The notes beneath the pieces are model-generated. The model was not told the DNA's origin and ran no database searches. It saw nothing but the letters and a program-made list of their open reading frames with translations. The position numbers and the translations under genes are program-made. Positions 44,924-52,281 of a stretch of 64,000 bases of DNA are shown here, in pieces (position 1 is the first letter of the stretch; each line of letters begins with the position of its first letter). This DNA is from Streptomyces chattanoogensis (GTDB taxonomy: Bacteria; Actinomycetota; Actinomycetes; Streptomycetales; Streptomycetaceae): positions 620,001 through 684,000 of the forward strand of contig NZ_LGKG01000001.1 of assembly GCF_001294335.1 (NCBI RefSeq), read 5' to 3'.

Positions 44924-47323
44924 GTGCCGAGATTCCCCGATCCGTCCCCGTGGTCCCGCCGAGGATTCCTCGCCGTCTCGACGGCGGGGACGCTGGGCCT
45001 CTCGTCACCCGCCGGGCCCGCGTACGCCGCGCCCGACGACGCATACGCCGTCCTCCGCGCCCGCTGGGTCGACCTCACCCTCGGCACCGGCTTCGACCCG
45101 GCCGCCGCGCCCTATGCCGCGGCGCTCCAGGAAACCGGCGATCTCGCGGAAGGGTTCCGCACCCGCATGCGGCCCGAGGCCCGTTCCCTCTGGCCCGACT
45201 GCCCGTACGACCCCTCGTCCGGGATCACCCGCAGCTACGGCCGGCTGAACACCATGGCTCAGGCATACGCCCAGCCCGGCACCGGCCACACCGGGGACCC
45301 GGATCTCGTCGCCGCCGTCATCGCCGGTCTCGACCACCTCTCCGCCACCGTCTACAACACCGACACCACCCGCTACGGCAACTGGTGGGACTGGCAGATC
45401 GGCACCCCGCGGCTGCTGCTGGACACCCTGGCGATCGTCGACGAACGGCTCGGCGACGCCCCACGCGCCTGCTACCTCGCCGCCGTCGACCACTTCGTCC
45501 CCGACGCCGCGCTCGGCGACTACACGGGCACCAGCACCGGCGCCAACCGCGTCGACCTCTGCCGCGTCGTCGCCCTGCGCGGCATCCTCGGCCGCGCCCC
45601 CGCCAAGATCGCCCTCGCCCGCGACGCCCTCTCGCCGGTCTTCCCGTATGTGACGAAGGGCGACGGCCTCTACGCCGACGGCTCCTTCGTCCAGCACAGC
45701 TGGGTCGCCTACTCGGGCACGTACGGCTATGTGCTGCTGGACGGGCTGGGGCGGCTGTTCGCCCTCCTCGACGGGTCGGCCTGGGCGGTCACCGACCCCG
45801 CCCGGCAGATCATCTTCGACAGCGTCGAGCACGCGTATGCGCCCCTGCTCCACAACGGCCTGATGATGGACGGCGTCAACGGGCGTGCCATCAGCCGGGG
45901 TTACCTGCGCAGCGACGAACGGCGCGTCATGCGCAGCGACCACTACCACGGGCATGCGCTGATCGCCGCCGTGGCCCTGCTCGCCGAGGCCGCGAGCGCC
46001 GGGGAGCGGGCGCGCTGGCACGGCATGATCAAGGGCTGGATCGCGCGCGACCGTACGCTGCCGGTGCTCACCGACCGGCAGTACACGGTCGCCGACCTGG
46101 CCCGCCTCGCCGCCATCGCCGACGGCCCCGCGCCCGCCGCCCCGGAACCCGTCGGTCACCGCCTCTTCCCCGCCATGGACCGCGCCGTGCACCGCCGCCC
46201 CGGCTGGGCCGCCGGGCTGTCCATGGCCTCCGACCGGATCACGTACTACGAGAACGGCAACGGCGAGAACCCGCGCGGCTGGCACACCGGCGCCGGAATG
46301 CTCTCCTGGTGGGGCGCCGACTTCGGCGGCGATCAGTACACCGACGCCTTCTGGCCCACCGTCGACCCCTACCGGCTGCCCGGCACGACGGTGTCCACCA
46401 AGCGGCTGGCCGACAACGAAGGCGGCGGCTGGGGCGAACCCAAACCCGCCGTGCGATGGGTCGGCGGCACCACGGACGGCGCATACGCCGCTGTCGGACA
46501 GGACGTACGGGGCCTGTCCTCGACCCTCACCGCCAAGAAGTCCTGGTTCTTCCTGGCGGACACCGTCGTCTGCCTGGGCGCCGGGATCACCGCACGCGAC
46601 GGCGTACCGGCCGAGACGGTCGTCGACAACCGCTGTCTGGGGGAGCGGGGCGACGCCCTGCTGACCGTCGACGGCGTACCCCAGCCCGGCACCCTCGGCC
46701 ACACCACCTGCCACAGGAGAGCCCACTGGGCACACCTGGACGGCCACGGCGGCGGTGTCGGTTATGTCTTCCCCGGCGGCGCCTCGCTGACCGTACGCCG
46801 CGAGGACCGCACCGGCTCCTGGCACGACATCAACACCGGCTCCGACCCGGCCCCGCTCACCCGCCGCTATCTCACCCTCTGGCACGACCACGGCACCGAC
46901 CCCACCGACGCCCGCTACGCCTATCTGCTCATGCCGGGTGCCACGGCGCGCACCCTCGCCGCCCGCGCCGCCGACCGGCACTGGCTGGCCGTGCTCGCCA
47001 ACGACTCCACCCGTCAGGCCGTATCGGTGCACTCCCTCGGCGTAACGGCCGCCAACTTCTGGCGGGCGGGCGGTGCGGGGGAGCTCACCAGTGGCGGCCC
47101 GGCGAGCGTCCTGGTACGGGAGTACGGGCGGACCGCGACGCTCTGCGCGGCGGCCCCCGAGCGCACCGGCGCCCCACTGGAGATCACCTGGTCCCGGCCG
47201 GTGCGCGCGGTCCTCCGCCACGATCCCTCCGTGGAGGTCCTGGGAACGGGCCCCACGCTCCGCCTGCGGCTCACCCCCGGCACGGCCTGCGCCACCCACC
47301 GCTGCACGGTCGCCCTGGGCTGA
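44924..47323 (+). CDS. Polysaccharide lyase family 8 (hyaluronate/chondroitin/xanthan lyase type)
   Basis: 799 aa from GTG 44924, with GAGAGGA upstream; ATG 44903 would add seven residues. A twin-arginine signal peptide (WSRRGFLAVSTAGTLGLS) ends near AYA. The alpha/alpha-toroid catalytic domain shows the Asn motif YGNWWDWQIGTP, the His/Tyr motif DGSFVQHSWVAYSGTYGYVL and the Arg motif NGRAISR. The central and C-terminal beta-sandwich domains follow (AGMLSWWGADFGGDQYTDAF, LPGTTVSTKRLADNEGGGWG). The enzyme degrades acidic polysaccharides outside the cell by beta-elimination. No sugar transporter or hydrolase partner is adjacent. Confidence 0.95.
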   Translation: MPRFPDPSPWSRRGFLAVSTAGTLGLSSPAGPAYAAPDDAYAVLRARWVDLTLGTGFDPAAAPYAAALQETGDLAEGFRTRMRPEARSLWPDCPYDPSSGITRSYGRLNTMAQAYAQPGTGHTGDPDLVAAVIAGLDHLSATVYNTDTTRYGNWWDWQIGTPRLLLDTLAIVDERLGDAPRACYLAAVDHFVPDAALGDYTGTSTGANRVDLCRVVALRGILGRAPAKIALARDALSPVFPYVTKGDGLYADGSFVQHSWVAYSGTYGYVLLDGLGRLFALLDGSAWAVTDPARQIIFDSVEHAYAPLLHNGLMMDGVNGRAISRGYLRSDERRVMRSDHYHGHALIAAVALLAEAASAGERARWHGMIKGWIARDRTLPVLTDRQYTVADLARLAAIADGPAPAAPEPVGHRLFPAMDRAVHRRPGWAAGLSMASDRITYYENGNGENPRGWHTGAGMLSWWGADFGGDQYTDAFWPTVDPYRLPGTTVSTKRLADNEGGGWGEPKPAVRWVGGTTDGAYAAVGQDVRGLSSTLTAKKSWFFLADTVVCLGAGITARDGVPAETVVDNRCLGERGDALLTVDGVPQPGTLGHTTCHRRAHWAHLDGHGGGVGYVFPGGASLTVRREDRTGSWHDINTGSDPAPLTRRYLTLWHDHGTDPTDARYAYLLMPGATARTLAARAADRHWLAVLANDSTRQAVSVHSLGVTAANFWRAGGAGELTSGGPASVLVREYGRTATLCAAAPERTGAPLEITWSRPVRAVLRHDPSVEVLGTGPTLRLRLTPGTACATHRCTVALG

Positions 47324-47534
47324 ACCGGACCGCCGGCAGTTACCACCGGATACCACGCCGCCGGTCCGCGGTTTGTCGGCCTCATACAGTCGGAGCAATC
47401 TTCCGCCACCTGTGCGGAGGCCCGGACGCGCAACACACACGGTGCGTTTCTGTGCTGCCTGCCCACGAAATCGGACCCGACGTTGTACGAAACCAACATC
47501 GGTGCCGCGGGGTCCGCACACGTACCGTCGATAC

Positions 47535-49118
47535 ATGACCACTGTCGAAGATGCGCCCGCCGGTGCCAACGACGCCCGCGGGCGCGTCGCCGAACTGCAC
47601 GCCATCCGTGAGCAGGCCCGGCGAGGCCCCAGCGAGCGGGCCACCGAGGCCCAGCGCGCCAAGGGCAAGCTCACCGCCCGTGAGCGGATCGACCTCCTCC
47701 TGGACGAGGGGTCGTTCAACGAGGTCGAGCCGCTGCGGCGGCACCGGGCGACGGGTTTCGGCCTGGAGGCCAAGAAGCCCTACACCGACGGCGTGATCAC
47801 CGGCTGGGGCACGGTCCACGGCCGCACCGTCTTCGTCTACGCCCACGACTTCCGGATCTTCGGCGGCGCGCTCGGCGAAGCGCATGCCACCAAGATCCAC
47901 AAGATCATGGACATGGCCATCCAGGCCGGTGCGCCGCTGGTCTCGCTGAACGACGGCGCCGGCGCCCGTATCCAGGAGGGCGTCTCGGCGCTGGCCGGCT
48001 ACGGCGGCATCTTCCAGCGCAACACCAAGGCGTCGGGTGTCATCCCGCAGATAAGCGTCATGCTCGGCCCCTGCGCCGGCGGCGCCGCGTACTCGCCGGC
48101 CCTGACGGACTTCGTCTTCATGGTCCGCGAGACGTCCCAGATGTTCATCACCGGTCCGGACGTCGTGCGCGCCGTCACCGGCGAGGAGATCACCCAGAAC
48201 GGCCTGGGCGGCGCCGATGTGCACGCCGAGACCTCCGGTGTGTGCCACTTCGCCTACGACGACGAGGCCACCTGCCTGGAGGAGGTCCGCTACCTCCTCT
48301 CGCTGCTGCCGTCCAACAACCGGGAGAACCCGCCGACGGTCGACTGCGAGGACCCGGCCGACCGTTCCGGCGACGTCCTGCTCGACCTCGTACCGGCCGA
48401 CGGCAACCGCCCGTACGACATGCACAAGGTCATCGAGGAGATCGTCGACGACGGCGAGTACCTCGAGATCCACGAGCGCTGGGCGACCAACATCATCTGC
48501 GCGCTGTCCCGCCTGGACGGCCGCGTCGTCGGCATCATCGCCAACCAGCCGCAGTCGCTGGCCGGTGTGCTGGACATCGAGGCGTCCGAGAAGGCCGCCC
48601 GCTTCGTCCAGATGTGCGACGCCTTCAACATCCCGATCATCACCCTCCTGGACGTCCCCGGCTTCCTCCCGGGCGTCGACCAGGAGCACGGCGGCATCAT
48701 CCGCCACGGCGCCAAGCTGCTGTACGCGTACTGCAACGCCACGGTCCCGCGTATCTCCATCGTGCTGCGCAAGGCCTACGGCGGCGCGTACATCGTCATG
48801 GACTCGCAGTCCATCGGTGCGGACCTGACCTACGCCTGGCCCACGAACGAGATCGCGGTGATGGGCGCCGAGGGCGCCGCCGGTGTCATCTTCCGGCGGC
48901 AGATCGCCGACGCCGAGGACCCCGACGCGATGCGCGCGCGCATGGTCAAGGAATACAAGTCCGAGCTGATGCACCCGTACTACGCGGCCGAGCGCGGCCT
49001 GGTCGACGACGTCATCGACCCGTCCGACACCCGCCAGGTGCTGATCCGCTCCCTGGAGATGCTCCGCACCAAGCACGCGGACCTGCCGGCGCGCAAGCAC
49101 GGCAACCCGCCCCAGTAG
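47535..49118 (+). CDS. accB: Acetyl-CoA carboxylase carboxyltransferase (beta) subunit
   Basis: 527 aa from ATG 47535, possibly leaderless (no ribosome-binding site, GATAC directly before the ATG). The crotonase-fold carboxyltransferase transfers CO2 from biotin to an acyl-CoA. Motifs: the N-domain acyl-CoA site VMLGPCAGGAAYSPA and the C-domain DVPGFLPGVDQEHGGIIRHG. Residue 420 is Ile (GGAYIVMDSQS), the position that in Streptomyces coelicolor gives acetyl-CoA preference in AccB and is Asp in propionyl-specific PccB. The epsilon subunit follows directly. The biotinylated alpha subunit is encoded elsewhere. Confidence 0.95.
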   Translation: MTTVEDAPAGANDARGRVAELHAIREQARRGPSERATEAQRAKGKLTARERIDLLLDEGSFNEVEPLRRHRATGFGLEAKKPYTDGVITGWGTVHGRTVFVYAHDFRIFGGALGEAHATKIHKIMDMAIQAGAPLVSLNDGAGARIQEGVSALAGYGGIFQRNTKASGVIPQISVMLGPCAGGAAYSPALTDFVFMVRETSQMFITGPDVVRAVTGEEITQNGLGGADVHAETSGVCHFAYDDEATCLEEVRYLLSLLPSNNRENPPTVDCEDPADRSGDVLLDLVPADGNRPYDMHKVIEEIVDDGEYLEIHERWATNIICALSRLDGRVVGIIANQPQSLAGVLDIEASEKAARFVQMCDAFNIPIITLLDVPGFLPGVDQEHGGIIRHGAKLLYAYCNATVPRISIVLRKAYGGAYIVMDSQSIGADLTYAWPTNEIAVMGAEGAAGVIFRRQIADAEDPDAMRARMVKEYKSELMHPYYAAERGLVDDVIDPSDTRQVLIRSLEMLRTKHADLPARKHGNPPQ

Positions 49119-49164
49119 TCACCGCACGCAGCCACCACGACTCCGCAGAATCGAGACAACTGCT

Positions 49165-49371
49165 GTGAACCCTGCCGATACCGCCCGCTCCATCCGCGTC
49201 GAGAAGGGCGAGGCCAGCGAGGAAGAACTCGCCGCCCTCACCGCCGTCCTCCTGGCCCGCGCCGCCCACGGCCCGGCTGCCGCCCAGGCCCAGCCCCGCA
49301 CGACTGCCGCCCGCTGGCGGCGACTTGAGCGGCAGTACGGGTTCCACGGGGCGACCAGCTGGCGGCGGTGA
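49165..49371 (+). CDS. accE: Acyl-CoA carboxylase epsilon subunit
   Basis: 68 aa from GTG 49165, 46 bp after accB. The family hallmark is IRVEKGEASEEELAALTAVL near the N-terminus, a variable Ala-rich middle, and the Trp/Arg-rich C-terminus (RWRRLERQYGFHGATSWRR). The subunit stabilises the actinobacterial alpha6-beta6 carboxylase and raises its activity. Confidence 0.93.
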   Translation: MNPADTARSIRVEKGEASEEELAALTAVLLARAAHGPAAAQAQPRTTAARWRRLERQYGFHGATSWRR

Positions 49372-49379
49372 CGCCACGC

Positions 49380-49830
49380 TAGGCCTCTCCCCACGTTTTC
49401 GTCCGCCCCGCCGTAGGTGCTTCTCGCCGTTGCGCCTGCGGCGGGCGTGGGTTTGTACGGGTGCGGTGCCACACCTCCGGACTCCGTCCTGCGGTGCGGC
49501 CCCTCCCGTGAGTGGGGGTGAAGAGGCCGGTGGGGGCGCGCGTCGAGTGTCCAGATCCCCATGACTCGTCCACTGGGCGCGCCCGACCGCCTACGGGCAC
49601 CCCCACGTGTTTTCCCCACCCACAACGGGGAGGTGCCGGGCTGTAGCGGCGGAGCCGTGTAAGCCCGGTGCCGCTGCCGGACAGCCCCGCGCAGCGGCAA
49701 CCATCCCGTCGCAGGCGCAACCGGGAGAAAGCCCGACACGTCGGCCCAGGCAAAGCGCAGCGGACTCCCACGGCGGGAAAGCCGACAACGTGGGGCGTCC
49801 AAAACCAGGCGTAGGTTCGCCCTAATCCGC
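49380..49830. repeat. Gene-free block of imperfect inverted and direct repeats
   Basis: About 450 bp between accE and the DUF4360 gene contain no supported gene. Related units recur: TTCTCGCCGTTGCGCCTGCG (49421-49440) returns inverted at 49711-49729 (TTGCGCCTGCG exact), and CCACGTTTTC (49391-49400) returns inverted as CCACGTTGTC (49785-49794). ACACGTGTTTTCCCC-like and CCGTGGG motifs recur as well. I recall related sequences in other Streptomyces genomes, often mis-annotated as Arg/Pro-rich proteins. It is most likely a dispersed intergenic repeat family. Confidence 0.6.
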
Positions 49831-49939
49831 ATGGGCCTGTCTGTTCAGGCAGAGATCCCCGTGCTGGCATGCACTCGTCATCCCCCTCCTGGCGATCCCG
49901 CGACGCGGGCCCGTGCCAGGACGACCGGAAGGAAGTGCC

Positions 49940-50602
49940 ATGCTCAGCACTTTCGGTGCTGCTGCCGCGGCGGCGGCCCTGCTCCTCGCCGGATCGGCAG
50001 CCCCCACTCCGATGGCCCGGGTCGGCGACGAACCGCCGACGGGCAAGATCACCATTGATGTCGCCACGGTGAACGGTTCGGGCTGCAGACCCGGCAGCGC
50101 CGCGGTGGCCATCGCGCCGGACAACACCGCGTTCACCGTCACCTACAGCGAATACCTCGCCCAGGCGGGCGGCGACAGCAAGCCCACCGACGCCCGCAAG
50201 AACTGCCAGATCGCGCTGAACGTGCATGTTCCCCAGGGCTTCACCTACGCGATCGCGCGGGCCGACTACCGCGGCTACGCCTCCCTGGCCCCGGGTGCCA
50301 AGGGGCTGGAACAGGCCGGCTACTACTTCCAGGGCTCGCAGGAGACCAACCGCAAGCGCCATACGTTCAGCGGTCCCTACGACACCAACTGGCAGACGTC
50401 GGACGAGACCGACATCGATGCGCTGGTCTACGCCCCGTGCGGGGAACAGCGGTACTTCAACATCAACACCGAACTGCGGGTGGACGCCACGGCAGCCAAG
50501 CCCTCGGCCACCAGCTTCATGGCGATGGACTCCACGGACGGCAGCATCAACACCCTCTACCACTTCGCCTGGAAGGAGTGCCCCGCGCCCGGCAAGAAGT
50601 AG
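49940..50602 (+). CDS. DUF4360 secreted protein
   Basis: 220 aa from ATG 49940 with GGAAGGAAG upstream. The signal peptide is Ala-rich (MLSTFGAAAAAAALLLAGSA). The mature part matches DUF4360: KITIDVATVNGSGCRPGSAA, FTVTYSEYLAQAGG, KNCQIALNVHVPQGFTYAIA, then YRGYASL and ESE-like C-terminal DALVYAPCGEQRYFNINTEL. Two or three cysteine pairs are conserved, typical of exported proteins. The function is unknown; family members are common in fungi and actinomycetes. Confidence 0.9.
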   Translation: MLSTFGAAAAAAALLLAGSAAPTPMARVGDEPPTGKITIDVATVNGSGCRPGSAAVAIAPDNTAFTVTYSEYLAQAGGDSKPTDARKNCQIALNVHVPQGFTYAIARADYRGYASLAPGAKGLEQAGYYFQGSQETNRKRHTFSGPYDTNWQTSDETDIDALVYAPCGEQRYFNINTELRVDATAAKPSATSFMAMDSTDGSINTLYHFAWKECPAPGKK

Positions 50603-50637
50603 CGGCCGCACTTGGCCGCCGTCCCTGAGCGACGACC

Positions 50638-50670
50638 TGGGGCCCGTACGCACGGCGCGTACGGGCCCCA
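50638..50670. terminator. Hairpin after DUF4360 gene
   Basis: A perfect 14-bp stem (50638-50651 with 50657-50670) with a 5-nt loop. First of two strong hairpins between the convergent DUF4360 gene and conservon. Confidence 0.82.
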
Positions 50671-50697
50671 GTGCGTGCGGGCCCGGTGCGTGCGGGC

Positions 50698-50744
50698 ACG
50701 CCGAAGGCCCCCGCACCTGGCAGGTGTCCGGGGGCCTTCGGCGT
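50698..50744. terminator. Second terminator between DUF4360 gene and conservon
   Basis: A perfect 16-bp stem (50698-50713 with 50729-50744) encloses an inner 5-bp stem (CACCT/AGGTG). It lies just before the cvnD2 stop on the minus strand and probably terminates that operon. Confidence 0.85.
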
Positions 50745-50786
50745 ATACGGCGGAGCGTACGAGCACGGGGAGCTCGTAGGCGTCAA

Positions 50787-51175
50787 CTACCGCAGGCGCG
50801 CCATCAGGGCGTGCTCCACGAGCGTGATGAGCGCGCTCTTGGCCTCGCTGCGGTGGCGCGCGTCGGTGATGATGATCGGTGCGTCCGGGCCGATCTGCAG
50901 GGCCTCACGCACCTCGTCCGGCGTGTAGGGCTGGTGTCCGTCGAAGCCGTTGAGGGCGATGACGAACGGGAGGCCGGAGTTCTCGAAGTAGTCGACCGCG
51001 GGGAAGCAGTCGGCCAGGCGGCGGGTGTCGACCAGCACCACGGCGCCGATGGCGCCGCGGACCAGGTCGTCCCACATGAACCAGAAGCGGTCCTGACCAC
51101 GCCGAAGCCGCCCGCCACCACGATCTTCGCGGAGGTGGTGGAGCGGGCTGCACCGCTAGAGCTTGCGAAGTCCAC
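50787..51175 (-). pseudogene. cvnD2: Conservon GTPase cvnD2, interrupted by internal deletion
   Basis: The N-terminus from GTG 51175 reads MDFASS, then SAKIVVAGGFGV, the start of the MglA/Ras-like P-loop. The frame then breaks near 51097, and the rest of the protein continues in another frame as DRFWFMWDDLVRGAIGAVVL to HALMARLR. Compared with normal ~195-aa CvnD proteins, about 70 residues from the GKT of Walker A to the G3 region are missing. In this sequence no GTPase can be made. The paralogue at 55762 has the same kind of gap, and 100 bp beside both gaps are identical, so an assembly collapse is likely and the gene may be intact in the organism. Confidence 0.85.
50998..51097. repeat. 100-bp exact repeat, copy 1 (in cvnD2)
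   Basis: Identical over 100 bp to 55973-56072. It covers the conserved G3-adjacent part of the two cvnD genes, and in both copies it ends exactly at the deletion junction. Confidence 0.9.
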
Positions 51176-51773
51176 TGAGCACCCTTTCGAGCAGTGTCAC
51201 ATCTGGCTGTCCGCCGGCGGTCTCGTCCCCGCCGGGCTGATGGATGGCGACGAGTCCGGCCTCCGCCAGGTCGGCGACGAGGATCCGGGCGACGCCGAGG
51301 GGAATGGAGAGCAGGGCCGAGATCTCGGCCACCGATTTGATCTCGCGGCAGAGGTGGCAGATGCGCTGGTGCTCCGGCAGCTGGCCCTGCATCCGCGAGG
51401 GGTCGGCGGTCGTGCTGACCAGCGCCTCGATGGCGAGCTGGTAGCGCGGCCGGGTCCGGCCCCCGGTCATCGCGTACGGGCGCACGAGCGGATTGTGCGT
51501 TCCCCCGACGGGGGCGGGCTCGGGCTTGGGCCGCGAAGGCTGCACCGGCTGGATGCGGGGCGCCTGCGGCTGTTCGTACGGCGACGGCTCGTACGGCTGG
51601 GAGCCGTACGGCCGCTGCGGCGGATGCTGGTGCTGCGGCGGCCGCGGCGGTTCGGACCGCTGCGGCCGGTGGCTCGGCGCAGACGGGAAGTTGAAGCGGT
51701 TCTGCTGGGTCTCGCCACCAGGACCGGGCTCGGGCCCGGAACCGTACGGGTATCCGCTAGGGGGCGTTGCCAC
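51156..51773 (-). CDS. cvnC2: Conservon DUF742 protein CvnC
   Basis: 205 aa from GTG 51773, chosen for a very strong GGAGGAGGAGAC upstream. The first ~100 residues are Pro/Gln/Tyr-rich and disordered. The DUF742 domain follows: NPLVRPYAMTGGRTRPRYQL, AIEALVST, HQRICHLCREIKSVAEISAL, PLGVARILVADLAEAGLVAI and LLERVLSGLRKL, a winged-helix-like fold. It overlaps the GTPase gene start by 20 bp. In conservons it forms a membrane-associated complex with CvnA, B and D. Confidence 0.93.
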   Translation of the reverse strand: MATPPSGYPYGSGPEPGPGGETQQNRFNFPSAPSHRPQRSEPPRPPQHQHPPQRPYGSQPYEPSPYEQPQAPRIQPVQPSRPKPEPAPVGGTHNPLVRPYAMTGGRTRPRYQLAIEALVSTTADPSRMQGQLPEHQRICHLCREIKSVAEISALLSIPLGVARILVADLAEAGLVAIHQPGGDETAGGQPDVTLLERVLSGLRKL

Positions 51774-51857
51774 GTCTCCTCCTCCAACTTGCCAATCTGA
51801 CGCCGGTCGCGCCACCGAACCATAAGGCGCGGTGGCGGGAAACGCACTGCCTGTCTG

Positions 51858-52280
51858 CTAGTTGAGAAGGCTCCCTTGCAGTTCGGCGCGCAGATCGGGC
51901 GTCAGAACATTGCCCGCGCGGTCGACCAGCAAGGCCATCTCGTAACCGACGAGGCCGATGTCGCACTCGGGGTGCGCGAGCACGGCCAGCGACGATCCGT
52001 CCGAGACGGACATGATGAAGAGGAAGCCGCGCTCCATCTCCACCACGGTCTGGTTCACGCTCCCGCCCTCGAAGATGCGGGAGGCGCCGGCCGTCAGCGA
52101 GGTCAGCCCGGAGGCCACCGCCGCCAACTGATCGGCTCTGTCACGAGGGAACCCCTCGGACATGGCGAGGAGGAGTCCGTCCGCGGAGACCACGACCGTG
52201 TGGGACACCCCAGGGGTGTTGTCCACGAAGTTGGTGATCAACCAGTTCAGATTCTGCGCCGCCTGGCTCATCGGGCTCAC
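51858..52280 (-). CDS. cvnB2: Conservon roadblock/LC7 protein CvnB
   Basis: 140 aa from GTG 52280, preferred over ATG 52271 because AGGAG lies at the right distance. It is one roadblock/LC7 domain (NLNWLITNFVDNTPGVSHTV, VVSADGLLLAMSEG, DQLAAVASGLTSLTAGASRI, FIMSVSDGSSLAVLAHPECD), which binds and regulates the MglA-type GTPase CvnD. It begins 1 bp after the cvnA2 stop. It is almost identical to CvnB1 at 56646. Confidence 0.95.
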   Translation of the reverse strand: MSPMSQAAQNLNWLITNFVDNTPGVSHTVVVSADGLLLAMSEGFPRDRADQLAAVASGLTSLTAGASRIFEGGSVNQTVVEMERGFLFIMSVSDGSSLAVLAHPECDIGLVGYEMALLVDRAGNVLTPDLRAELQGSLLN

Positions 52281-52281
52281 A

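Noticed and set aside
44758..47538. Alternative frame of 926 codons over the polysaccharide lyase
   Set aside because: Arg/His/Pro-rich shadow; the lyase frame has a Tat signal and catalytic motifs.
49379..50716. 445-codon minus-strand frame through the repeat block and DUF4360 gene
   Set aside because: Composition follows the repeat block and the antisense of the DUF4360 gene; such translations are typical spurious Streptomyces proteins.
50787..51077. 96-aa frame as an intact small GTPase-like protein
   Set aside because: It starts inside the conserved GTPase fold without Walker A, and the missing N-terminus is found just upstream in another frame.
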